Below are positions 55,310 to 62,922 of a DNA stretch of 64,000 nucleotides, piece by piece (position 1 is the first letter of the stretch; every line of letters starts with the position of its first letter). The stretch comes from Magnetococcales bacterium DCbin4 (GTDB taxonomy: Bacteria; Pseudomonadota; Magnetococcia; Magnetococcales; UBA8363). The stretch covers positions 1-64,000 of the forward strand of contig PEAN01000002.1 in the NCBI GenBank assembly GCA_002753735.1, given 5' to 3'. The notes beneath the pieces are model-generated. The model made no database searches, was not told the DNA's origin, and was given only the letters and a program-made list of their open reading frames with translations. The position numbers were made by a program, and so were the translations under genes.

Positions 55310-55571
55310 GACAGTTGAAGTTTTTCTGGTTACGAACCTCTTGACCAAAAAAATATCTCAAAGACCGCAACAGAAAACATATTACAGTTCGGGAGATAGG
55401 ATATGAAGAAAGGCACCCCCCTTTGTACAGCAGGCATTTTGGCTGGCTTGATTCAGGATCGGCTCCAAAAGAATACGGTCTGCCGGAACGGGTTGATATT
55501 CCTCTGCCAAGGAGGCTTCGTGCAAAAAGCAAGGCTCCTCCTTGGCGCTTTCATTCTTCCAGAGGGAACCA
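55310..55571. other. Gap between tail fibre and SIR2-like gene
   Basis: A short open frame from ATG 55403 (90 codons, with GGGAGATAGGAT ahead) exists but its 3' third overlaps the convergent SIR2-like gene and it matches no family; I leave it as doubtful. A 9-base inverted repeat (CCAAGGAGG and CCTCCTTGG, about 55507-55545) with a long loop lies here and may help end transcripts of the convergent genes. Confidence 0.4.
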
Positions 55572-56654
55572 TTATTCTTGCGGGGGCGAAGGAATCAGCG
55601 CCCACAGGTCCTTTTCTCCAAACTTTTCCGGATAATGGAATACCCTCTTCGGGAATAGGTTGTTCAGGTTTGTAAAGTGGGAATCTTTCGGAAAGTCAGG
55701 ACAGACTGCATGAATCTCAAGTTCTGGATGCAGGTTCATGCTGGTCTCGATTAACGAGTTGATGTATTCGTCACGGTAGGCAAAGCCAACCGAGATCAAC
55801 CGCTTATGGTGCGCAAGCTGGTTAAAGAAGTGCCGGTGCAATTCCGTAAACGGGTGCTGCACCGGAATTCCTTTGTACCCCGGATAAATCAGCGCCGGGC
55901 CGTCCATGTCTTCTGGCAAACGCGGTGCACCTGTAACGCAAACCCCTTTGTAAAAATCCCAAGTCAGAGAGCCGTGAAGTTTGAAATATACGATTTCATG
56001 CTCATTGGGTCGGCCAGTCTCCAGGTTATGGGCGAAGACAAGGCTGGAGCCGCGAGGCTCAAAACCATTGAATATTTTCTTGATTCCAAGATCTTCCCAG
56101 TATTCATGCAACCCGGAATCTTGACGGACATCCTCGAAAACACCTTCCAAAACAAGATCATAATTGGTGGTGAAAACTGCCAGCCTGCCTTGTTTTCTTA
56201 TAACGTCGGAAAAAAATGCGGTAAACAGGTCAAACGCCTTTTCATGATCATGTTTCAGGCTTTTCCAAAGATATCGTTTTAATTCTTTGTCCAGCCCAAC
56301 CGCAACTCCATTGAGTTCGGTCAGGAAAATTCTCGCCTGGTTGGCCAGCGATGCCTTGCTGTTCAGCGTACTCTTGCTGGTCTGGTCGGAAGTTGCTTGG
56401 GAAGCCACGCCCCATGATTCTACAAAAGATTTCGCTGTAGCGGATAAATCTTCATAAGATCGGATCATATTTCCCAGAGTGAAGAAGAGATGCTCAATAT
56501 CAAGATCCTCTGGACTGCCATTGGCCAGACGCTTCAACAATGATTCATACAACATCCGAGCATCCGCGGACGGGGTAAACCCGGTCATGAACCCCCGCGT
56601 TGTGGACAAACCAAGGGGCGCACAAGCCCCGGCACCAATAAGAAATAGATCCAT
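55572..56654 (-). CDS. SIR2-like (NADase-type) protein, candidate anti-phage defence cargo
   Basis: The 360-residue protein starts at ATG 56654 behind AGAGGT. It has the SIR2-like core: L-I-G-A-G-A at residues 5-10, T-T-N-Y-D at 162-166 with the catalytic Asn, L-H-G-S at 226-229 with the catalytic His, and G-F-A-Y-R-D-E-Y-I-N at 290-299. Proteins of this type occur in several defence systems (for example Thoeris, DSR-type and SIR2-pAgo), where they deplete NAD+ on infection. It is transcribed against the phage tail genes, between the tail fibre and the Rha gene, the usual site for accessory cargo. Base composition appears lower in GC than the tail genes. The partner, if any, is not obvious. 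The defence role is inferred. Confidence 0.82.
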   Translation of the reverse strand: MDLFLIGAGACAPLGLSTTRGFMTGFTPSADARMLYESLLKRLANGSPEDLDIEHLFFTLGNMIRSYEDLSATAKSFVESWGVASQATSDQTSKSTLNSKASLANQARIFLTELNGVAVGLDKELKRYLWKSLKHDHEKAFDLFTAFFSDVIRKQGRLAVFTTNYDLVLEGVFEDVRQDSGLHEYWEDLGIKKIFNGFEPRGSSLVFAHNLETGRPNEHEIVYFKLHGSLTWDFYKGVCVTGAPRLPEDMDGPALIYPGYKGIPVQHPFTELHRHFFNQLAHHKRLISVGFAYRDEYINSLIETSMNLHPELEIHAVCPDFPKDSHFTNLNNLFPKRVFHYPEKFGEKDLWALIPSPPQE

Positions 56655-56871
56655 ACGGTAAACCTCTTTATTATGTTGATTGGAAATGAATCATTCTTAC
56701 CATAACACATATCACAAAAAAGACTGGCCAGGAACCGCTTGACAATCCTCCTGTCATCGAATACATTGCCTCCCACGGGGTTTAGCGACCCTACCAAGAG
56801 CGGAATGCGCACCCGACAGACTTGCGCCTTTTTTGTGTCCAGAATTCGGCATGGTCTCCCATGGTCGCTCT

Positions 56872-56956
56872 CTGGCCGGGTGTTCCAGGGCATACGATAC
56901 CCGTAAGGGAAAACCCTGGAGCCGTACTTTTGGGCGGTCGCTAAACACCCGGCCAG
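56872..56956 (+). ncRNA. Structured RNA-like leader upstream of the second Rha gene
   Basis: Positions 56872-56884 and 56944-56956 form a perfect 13-base stem enclosing about 60 bases. Inside are a second stem (56885-56890 with 56914-56919, capped by a CCC/GGG mini-stem) and a possible third stem (near 56922-56937). The result is a compact three-way-junction shape, ending 31 bases before the ATG. An 11-base stretch at 56780-56790 is the exact complement of 56936-56946, allowing an alternative pairing. It could be a 5'-UTR switch, an antisense-type RNA or a phage regulatory RNA. No named RNA family is recognised. Confidence 0.5.
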
Positions 56957-56987
56957 TTAATCCAGCGAAACCCAAAGGAGTCTCACC

Positions 56988-57566
56988 ATGCAGAACCTCA
57001 TTGTCCCCATTCATTTGGAAATTTCCAACGGTCGCCCCACAGCCCGGTCCACCGATGTGGCCGAACATTTCGAAAAGCGGCACGACAACGTGTTGAGGAA
57101 TATTCGCGGACTTGAAATTCCCGACGAATGGCGTCTCCTCAATTTTGAGGAGACGTATATCCAGGTCAAGACTCCCAACGGTGGTACACGCATGGATCCT
57201 GCAATCGACATGACCCGTGATGGTTTCACCGTGTTGGTCATGGGCTGGACCGGAGCCAAGGCGATGCAGTTCAAAATCGCCTATCTGGAGGCATTCAACC
57301 GCATGGAAGCGGAGTTGCAGACCCGGGCCGGGACATTGCCGACCCACCGTCACATCAAGCTGTTGGAGCGGCTGGCGGAATTGGAGGCATTCCGTGCCGA
57401 AACCTTGGCGCAACGTTTGGAGAACCGCCCCCATCGGAGTCCGCGCCCTTTGACTCCGGAGGAGCGGACGCGCATGACGGCGATGCACCAGCAAGGTTTT
57501 TCCCTCTACCGCATCGCCCGCGAAACCGGCCGCCACACCAAAACCGTCGCCCGTGCGATTCGATAA
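56988..57566 (+). CDS. Rha-family phage regulatory protein with C-terminal helix-turn-helix
   Basis: The 192-residue protein starts at ATG 56988 behind AAAGGAG. The N-terminus is Rha-type (A-R-S-T-D-V-A-E-H-F-E-K-R-H-D-N-V-L and T-R-D-G-F-T-V-L-V-M-G-W-T-G-A-K-A). The C-terminal tail (M-H-Q-Q-G-F-S-L-Y-R-I-A-R-E-T-G-R-H) is a resolvase/Hin-like helix-turn-helix. It is a diverged second copy of the Rha gene at 41.5-42.1 kb. Rha proteins block lysogeny-incompatible phages or act as antirepressors. The folded leader upstream suggests control at RNA level. Confidence 0.85.
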   Translation: MQNLIVPIHLEISNGRPTARSTDVAEHFEKRHDNVLRNIRGLEIPDEWRLLNFEETYIQVKTPNGGTRMDPAIDMTRDGFTVLVMGWTGAKAMQFKIAYLEAFNRMEAELQTRAGTLPTHRHIKLLERLAELEAFRAETLAQRLENRPHRSPRPLTPEERTRMTAMHQQGFSLYRIARETGRHTKTVARAIR

Positions 57567-57576
57567 GGAGGGGATC

Positions 57577-57885
57577 ATGGCCGTAGAACTGATGGTAAAG
57601 TTTCAATCCACAGATCTGAACGATTTGTCCGATGAAATATTTCGCGCCATAGAGGGATATGAGGATATGTTGTCGGTGCTGGAAAGTTGTGGCGAGATGG
57701 CCCTTAACACTGCCTGCGTACTTCGCCCTCTTCTCAGCATTCAAAAGACCATCCTGAACGAATTCAAGACCCGACAAGCAGGGCCTTACGAGGGTAATGG
57801 ACTTATGTACAGAACTCAGACGCATAACCGCGGACTACGCCAGCCGCAGACCCACGGACCACACGTTTCACCCGAAGCCTGTTGA
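57577..57885 (+). CDS. Small protein after Rha, unknown
   Basis: The 102-residue protein starts at ATG 57577 behind a strong AAGGAGGGG, 10 bases after the Rha stop, so both share a transcript. The first 75 residues are helical (L-S-D-E-I-F-R-A-I-E-G-Y-E-D-M-L-S-V-L-E) and the last 25 are polar. The family is unknown. A strong terminator follows, closing the operon and the prophage gene set. Confidence 0.72.
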   Translation: MAVELMVKFQSTDLNDLSDEIFRAIEGYEDMLSVLESCGEMALNTACVLRPLLSIQKTILNEFKTRQAGPYEGNGLMYRTQTHNRGLRQPQTHGPHVSPEAC

Positions 57886-57905
57886 TCCCCCCAAGAAGAA
57901 GTGAC

Positions 57906-57943
57906 AAAAAAACCGCCATGGGATTTTCCAAGGCGGTTTTTTT
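57906..57943 (+). terminator. Strong intrinsic terminator closing the Rha operon
   Basis: A7CCGCC (57906-57917) pairs perfectly with GGCGGT7 (57932-57943) around a 14-base loop, giving a 12-base stem with a T7 tail; because of the A tract it can also work on the other strand. Confidence 0.85.
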
Positions 57944-58167
57944 GTTGCCCGGCCCAAAACCGGCCATGGCGAAAACTCAAAATTCAGTGACAAGAGAGTC
58001 CGCGATCAGTGACAAGAAAATTATCGCGTTACACCAAGGCGGTTTTTTTGTTGCCCGGCCCAAAACCGGCCATGGCGAAAACTCAAAATTCAGTGACAAG
58101 AGAGTCCGCGATCAGTGACAAGAAAATTATCGCGTTACATCAGTGACAAGAAAATTATCGCGTTACA
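57928..58167. repeat. 106-bp tandem duplication with repeated phage-end sites (prophage right end)
   Basis: Units 57928-58033 and 58034-58139 are essentially identical, followed by a partial third copy (58140-58167). Each unit contains a half-like site (CAGTGACAAGAGAGTCCGCG) and a full site of 28 bases (58006-58033, 58112-58139, 58140-58167) ending in CGCGTTACA. Sites of about 22 bases repeated in the same sense and ending in CA are what MuA-type transposases bind at phage ends. The host border is placed right after 58167. The duplicate also copies part of the terminator, CCAAGGCGGT7. Confidence 0.75.
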
Positions 58168-58212
58168 GGAAAACGCTTCGCGCGTTGCTGACTTATTGCT
58201 GACTTGGGAAAG

Positions 58213-58250
58213 CAGGGGTTTGTCGATGATCTCGACAAGCCCCTGTTTTT
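58213..58250 (+). terminator. Terminator-like hairpin beside tRNA-Lys
   Basis: Two 14-base arms (58213-58226 and 58232-58245) with one mismatch are followed by T5 on the plus strand. It lies just past the prophage edge and 3' of the minus-strand tRNA-Lys, so it may end transcription in both directions. Confidence 0.6.
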
Positions 58251-58252
58251 AT

Positions 58253-58328
58253 TGGTGAGCCGTGTTGGAGTCGAACCAACGACCCACAGATTAAAAGTCT
58301 GTTGCTCTACCGACTGAGCTAACGGCCC
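58253..58328 (-). tRNA. tRNA-Lys (TTT anticodon)
   Basis: On the minus strand the cloverleaf is complete: acceptor GGGCCGT/ACGGCTC (one G-U), D arm with AGCTCAGTCGGTAGAGC, anticodon stem ACAGA/TCTGT with loop CTTTTAA giving TTT, T arm GTTGG-TTCGACT-CCAAC, and encoded CCA. Confidence 0.95.
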
Positions 58329-58468
58329 CCACCATTGAAGAGCGCACATCCTAAAACAGGATCCCACTCCTTGGCAACCCCTGTCTTCCAAAGATTGGAC
58401 ATTTCAGCCTTCAAACCTGACCTGACATTCGCACCCCAAAAACCTGGAAGGATGCAAGAAAAGGGAGA

Positions 58469-58852
58469 TCAGGTCTCATCATCGGCTTCAAGCAAAGGCG
58501 ATTTCGTTCCCCTGGGCCGATCAAGAATGACTTGAACCTGATCTGCGGTCCGTTTGACTTTGGAGGCCCACCCCGCCTTCCTGTAAAGATCCCTCAGTTC
58601 GGTCACAATCGCCAGAAAATAGTCATCGGCATCCAAAAAATCGCTTTGATCCTTTTTGGACATGATGGCTTCAGGAATGGCAAAGGTAACCGTGTAGGGA
58701 AGGTTCATCCCCTTGTGCAAACGGCTGGACACTTCCTTGTCGATCATTTTTTCCAGCTTATCCGTCTCCTGGGCAATGGCGACCTTCCTTCTTTTGGCAA
58801 ATGCCATCCGGTTTCGATAGAGATCCTCTTCAGAAATGATTTGAACCGCCAT
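58469..58852 (-). CDS. Uncharacterised 127-residue protein
   Basis: The soluble protein starts at ATG 58852 and has helical, charged sequence (D-L-Y-R-N-R-M-A-F-A-K-R-R-K-V-A-I and D-K-L-E-K-M-I-D-K-E-V) and an aromatic-rich middle (Y-F-L-A-I-V-T-E-L-R-D-L-Y). No family is recognised. It sits upstream of tRNA-Lys on the same strand and diverges from the ParA-like gene. The upstream 270 bases to the ParA start show no other gene. Confidence 0.6.
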   Translation of the reverse strand: MAVQIISEEDLYRNRMAFAKRRKVAIAQETDKLEKMIDKEVSSRLHKGMNLPYTVTFAIPEAIMSKKDQSDFLDADDYFLAIVTELRDLYRKAGWASKVKRTADQVQVILDRPRGTKSPLLEADDET

Positions 58853-59120
58853 ATCGGCTCCTCACACATCAAAACAGGTTGCACGCTCGTCACAATAACA
58901 GACGGACCACGACGAATTCCAAAGCATCTTAGCGTCTACCAAAAAACCATGCAGACATCATGCCGCTGCCAAATCGGTTCGGTCTGAAGGCAGATTTACC
59001 CATCCTGTACACATGTCACACCTTGCAAACAGGAGTCCCTCGACTTTACCTTCCCTTGAAAGCCTTCCGCATCCAACGCGCAAAACAACCCGATGCACGG
59101 TTACGAAAACGGAAAATTTG

Positions 59121-59864
59121 ATGAAAATCTATTCCATTTACAACATTAAAGGAGGGGTTGGCAAGACCACATCCACAGTCAATCTTGCCTATGCTTCAGC
59201 ATCTCAAGGAATATCCACGCTAATCTGGGATCTGGATCCTCAAGGGGCCACCAGCTATTACCTTTGCCACAAGACTGGGATTCCTGGAGGGGTCAAAAAC
59301 CTGATGGAACAAAATATTCCTTTATACGAAATGATCAAATCCACCGGATATCCCAATCTTGACCTGTTCCCCGCCGACGCCTCCTACCGCTATTTCGATC
59401 AATATTTTGCCGAAACCAAAAAACCTGATGGTTGCCTGAAAAAAATGATCAAATCTTTCCGGAACCGGTATCAACGTTTGTTTCTTGATTGCCCTCCCGG
59501 CTTGTCTTTGCTGAGTGATAACATTTTAAGGGTGACCGATATTCTTTTGATCCCCCTGATTCCAACCCCACTGTCGTTACGGTCCTACAACAGGTTGGTC
59601 AAACATTTGTTAAAACATGATCAATGGAAGTTGAAGGTTGTGCCATTCTTCAACATGGTCAATAAGAACAATTCCATTCACAGAATTGTCACGACCAATG
59701 TCTGCGAAAAACTTCCTATTTTTGCAAAACAGACCATCCCCCATTCCAATATCATCGAAGCCATGGGGATCAAACGTTCCCCCCTGGCTATTTATGCACC
59801 AGATTCAATGGAATACAAAGCGATTGTGTCATTATGGCAAGAAGTGATTGGTCGCCATCCATAA
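59121..59864 (+). CDS. ParA/MinD-family ATPase
   Basis: The 247-residue protein starts at ATG 59121, giving the usual N-terminus I-Y-S-I-Y-N-I-K-G-G-V-G-K-T-T-S with the deviant Walker A. Other motifs are L-I-W-D-L-D-P-Q-G (A') and L-F-L-D-C-P-P-G (B). It is of the short ParA type, without an N-terminal DNA-binding domain. No ParB gene or parS site is visible next to it, so an orphan positioning or cell-pole role is more likely than plasmid partition. A flippase pseudogene follows. Confidence 0.88.
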   Translation: MKIYSIYNIKGGVGKTTSTVNLAYASASQGISTLIWDLDPQGATSYYLCHKTGIPGGVKNLMEQNIPLYEMIKSTGYPNLDLFPADASYRYFDQYFAETKKPDGCLKKMIKSFRNRYQRLFLDCPPGLSLLSDNILRVTDILLIPLIPTPLSLRSYNRLVKHLLKHDQWKLKVVPFFNMVNKNNSIHRIVTTNVCEKLPIFAKQTIPHSNIIEAMGIKRSPLAIYAPDSMEYKAIVSLWQEVIGRHP

Positions 59865-59910
59865 TCTCTGAAAATCTACCAGGATTGATCCCATAAAGGC
59901 ATGGTCAAAA

Positions 59911-61249
59911 ATGAGATCTACAAAGTCTTTGTTTTATTCATCGTTGAGCATGGCACGCAGGCTTGCCGGGAAACGAACAACAAAAACATTCGGAATCTAT
60001 ATGTTTGGCAACACCCTGGACCGGGCGTTACCCTTTCTCATGTTGCCCATACTGACACGCTGGCTCTCTGCCGACGACTATGGGATTATCGGCACATTCA
60101 TCGTCATAACAAACGCAACTCATGCTGGCAATCTCAATGGCTGTCCCCGGCGCCATCGCACGTGCATGGATTCACAAAGGATCGAACTTCAATGACGAAG
60201 ATTTCTCGACATATATATTTAATGGAATTCTTACAAATGTACTTCTTTTTCTCCTTGTCGGAGCCATTTTACTGATCAGCATTAAATATATTTCATCAAC
60301 ACTACATATTGACGGCCAGATAATAATAATCATATTTGTGACAACATTTATTTTATAGATTCACGCCATCAAGGCCCGATTGTGGCATATTCAGCAAAAA
60401 CCAAAAAAGTTCACCACTTATCAAGTGACCCGAACACTGCTCAATTTTGGGCTTTCCGTCTTTCTGCTCTTATTCTTGTGGATGGATTGGCGGGGAAGAA
60501 TTGGAGGCGTCGTCCTGACAGAGGCACTCTCTGCAATCGCTTGCTTTTATTTGTTAGTTCGTGAAGAAAAGATACGTATGATTTTCAATAAGGACTATTT
60601 CTTCGATATCTTGAAATTTGGCCTCCCTCTATACCCCCACTCATTGAGCATGCTGGTCATCACGGGTGCAGATAAGATTCTGATCAACCATATGGAAGGT
60701 CTTTCATCCCTTGGAACCTACAATGTTGCATACTCCGTTGCAAATATTATTCTATTTATTGCAGCTTCTGTTGATTTCAGCGTCACACCTTGGATCTATC
60801 AATAATTAAAATCCGCAACCCAGAAAGACAAAGAAAAGGTTGTTCAATTTATCTATACAATTATCATCATCTATTTCTTGATTGCGATATTTATTGGAAT
60901 CATTTCTGAACCATTGATCAACCTCATTGTTGGCAAAGAATTTCGGGATGCATCCAATTATTTGATGGTTTTGAGCATTGCCCATGCGTTCTTTGCCGCT
61001 TATCGTCTTTTCACCATTCCAATATCATTCTCAAAAAGAAATTCTTTTCTAATAAGGTCATCATCAATGTCAGCGATCATCATCATACTGATCAATCTTA
61101 TTTTGATCAGCCATCTTGGAACCGCAGGTGCTGCATGGGGTACCCTGTTTGGATATTCAATCCTATGTTTCTCTACATGGTATTCATCCCATAAAGCGCA
61201 TCCGTTACCATGGCTTGGCATTTTTTTCCCAATGAAGGAAGCTCCATGA
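59911..61249 (+). pseudogene. Oligosaccharide flippase (Wzx/MATE-like), inactivated
   Basis: The first 60-odd codons (Y-M-F-G-N-T-L-D-R-A-L-P-F-L-M-L-P-I-L-T-R-W-L) are in one frame. A one-base shift near 60110 leads to the second frame (A-V-P-G-A-I-A-R-A-W), which runs to the end but is cut by TAG at 60356-60358 and TAA at about 60803-60805. Both stops fall where Gln would fit (I-L-*-I-H-A-I-K and I-Y-Q-*-L-K-S). The rebuilt protein has about 12 hydrophobic segments as in polysaccharide-biosynthesis flippases. Three independent lesions indicate decay. Confidence 0.82.
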
Positions 61250-61304
61250 GCCAGCGTCTGAAAAAACATCCATGATTTGGAATCATCACATCCTGGTCAA
61301 AGGA

Positions 61305-62303
61305 TCACCCCCCCAACCCTGACATGACGTGCAGCGCGCGGTGATTATCTTCATCCTGGAACATATGTCCCTGAGGTTTTTGCTGCACGGCTTGAACAAC
61401 CATCCTCCGTAAATAATCGTCGTCCACACCTGATCTCATCGGCCCCTTCAAGTCCATACGTCCCATATTGCCCAGACAAAACACCAGCTCACCCCGTGAA
61501 GTCAAACGCATACGATTACACGTTTCACAAAAGTTGCGCGACTTGGCTGAAATGATACCAATCGTCGTTCCGCTCTCCATGTAATAGAAATAATTGGCCG
61601 GGCCGTTGCCAACAGGTTGATTTCCAGTCTTCAGTACATGATCCTCACCGATACTTGCCTGTACCCTGTCCAGAATCTCCGCCGCCGACATGTAGCATTG
61701 ATCCATACGAAGCCCCGCCTCACCGATTGGCATGGTCTCGATAAAACGCAACACCAATCCATGTCCCCTGGCAAACGCGACCATGGCCGGAATTTCTTCG
61801 TCGTTCACCCCTCGCATGACAACCATATTGACTTTAACCGGATTCAAACCTGCAACAACCGCGGCATGAATGCCCTGCAAAACGACCTCCAATCGGCCTC
61901 CACGGGTCACTTTGGCAAACGTATCAGCATTTAACGAATCCAATGATACATTCACCCGCCTCAACCCCGCTTGTTTCAACGAATCGGCAAAACGTTCCAA
62001 TAGCAAGGCATTGGTCGAAAGGGAAACCTCCCGAATCCCGGGAATGACCGTCAGGTCCTGGACCAATCCCACCAAATTTTTCCGTAATAATGGTTCCCCC
62101 CCGGTGATCCTGATTTTCTCAATACCCAAGAGGGAGAAAATTCGAATCAACCTTGTCAATTCCTCCAAGGTCAGGAGCTCCCGGCTCTCCACAGACAATC
62201 GTTCATCACCAACACGACAATAGAGGCATCTCATATTGCATCGGTCGGTGACAGAAACGCGCAGATAGGTAATCGATCTTCCAAAAGAATCAATCAAGGC
62301 CAT
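61305..62303 (-). CDS. moaA: GTP 3',8-cyclase MoaA (molybdenum cofactor biosynthesis)
   Basis: The 332-residue radical-SAM enzyme starts at ATG 62303; an upstream TTG is less likely. The radical-SAM cluster is C-N-M-R-C-L-Y-C (Cys22, Cys26, Cys29), the SAM-binding stretch is I-R-I-T-G-G-E-P-L, and the second cluster is in F-C-E-T-C-N-R with the partner Cys in V-F-C-L-G. The C-terminal Gly-Gly (S-G-L-G-G) required for catalysis is present. It makes 3',8-cyclo-H2GTP, the first step to molybdopterin. No other moa genes are adjacent. Confidence 0.95.
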   Translation of the reverse strand: MALIDSFGRSITYLRVSVTDRCNMRCLYCRVGDERLSVESRELLTLEELTRLIRIFSLLGIEKIRITGGEPLLRKNLVGLVQDLTVIPGIREVSLSTNALLLERFADSLKQAGLRRVNVSLDSLNADTFAKVTRGGRLEVVLQGIHAAVVAGLNPVKVNMVVMRGVNDEEIPAMVAFARGHGLVLRFIETMPIGEAGLRMDQCYMSAAEILDRVQASIGEDHVLKTGNQPVGNGPANYFYYMESGTTIGIISAKSRNFCETCNRMRLTSRGELVFCLGNMGRMDLKGPMRSGVDDDYLRRMVVQAVQQKPQGHMFQDEDNHRALHVMSGLGG

Positions 62304-62492
62304 GACACATCGCAATCAATAGGAATCATCTCTGACATCATGAACATCCTTCAAATTCCAAGGACTGGAACACTCGAAAACCCTTCCGGAACACACCCCT
62401 GTTTCCATAGTAGAGGTGATCCTGATTCTTTTCAAGATGGTCGTTTGGCATGTAGCTGACCAATGACCATGAAAAAGGGAATCTCATAAAAG

Positions 62493-62922
62493 AAAAGCCA
62501 CGCACTCTTGATCGTAATCAATTTGTAACGATTCAGCACCCCCTCCATATTGGAATTATTGAAAAAATAAAAGGGGGCCTAAGGGATTGCGCCCAGGGTT
62601 TCGACTTTAAATCAAAAGATCCAATTTTTGCTTTTGATTTTGTTTTCGACTTGAAAAAAAGTCAAAAACATCGCATGGAAACCTTTCTGTTTAAATTCAA
62701 AAACAAAGTCAACACCCTGGGGGCAATCCCTTAAGCCCCCTTTTTTTCTCAATAATTTCAATATGGAGGGGGTGCTGAATAGTTAAATCGATTTTAGTAT
62801 ACAGGCAAACCGATTGCGATCCATTTCATCAGATCCTTTGAAAAAAGCCACGCATTCTTGATCGTAATCAAATTTGTAGACAGGCATACCGGATGCGATT
62901 CATTTCAACGGATCCTTTAAAA
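62493..62922. repeat. Duplicated approx. 79-bp unit, first copy interrupted
   Basis: The unit AAAAGCCACGCA(C/T)TCTTGATCG... continuing to ACAGGCA(A/T)ACCG... is present intact at 62843-62922. A first copy is split into 62493-62527 and 62801-62842. The insert between the halves is the palindromic element. Arms of the two copies agree at most positions. Confidence 0.7.
62528..62800. mobile_element. Palindromic MITE-like element
   Basis: Arms 62531-62606 and 62705-62780 are about 76-base inverted repeats, roughly 90% identical, both starting ATTCAGCACCCCCTCC and containing AAGGGGGC(C/T)TAAGGGATT. The 98-base centre is AT-rich with A/T tracts. GTA occurs at both junctions (62525-62527 and about 62797-62799), a possible target duplication. 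A half copy lies at 16770-16850. There is no coding capacity, so it would need a transposase supplied in trans. Confidence 0.6.

Larger units (their letters stand above)
38000..58167. mobile_element. Degraded Mu-like (transposable) prophage, rearranged
   Basis: Repressor, Ner-like and Rha regulators, gpG-like and protease-I-like head genes, a tape-measure remnant, a tail module and a tail fibre are present. The right edge at 58167 is set by repeated sites ending in CGCGTTACA. The left edge is uncertain, placed near 38.0 kb by similar but degenerate sites. MuA and MuB transposase genes, portal, major head and terminase genes are missing. About 20 kb remains of what is usually 35-40 kb. The leftward orientation of the c-to-G part against the rightward I-to-tail part implies an inversion of roughly 38.3-45.4 kb. 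Confidence 0.8.

Noticed and set aside
55403-55675. 90-codon plus-strand frame after the tail fibre
   Set aside because: A weak ribosome site exists but the frame overlaps the convergent SIR2-like gene and matches nothing; left as doubtful.
57928-58167. CRISPR array
   Set aside because: The repeats are a 106-base tandem duplication with short sites abutting or 84 bases apart, without variable spacers of constant size or cas genes.
58213-58328. Prophage integration into the tRNA-Lys gene
   Set aside because: The tRNA is intact and about 85 bases from the phage end, and Mu-like phages do not use tRNA sites.
59911-61249. Stop-codon reassignment to Gln
   Set aside because: TAA and TAG end clear full-length genes elsewhere in the window, and the gene also carries a frameshift; decay explains it better.
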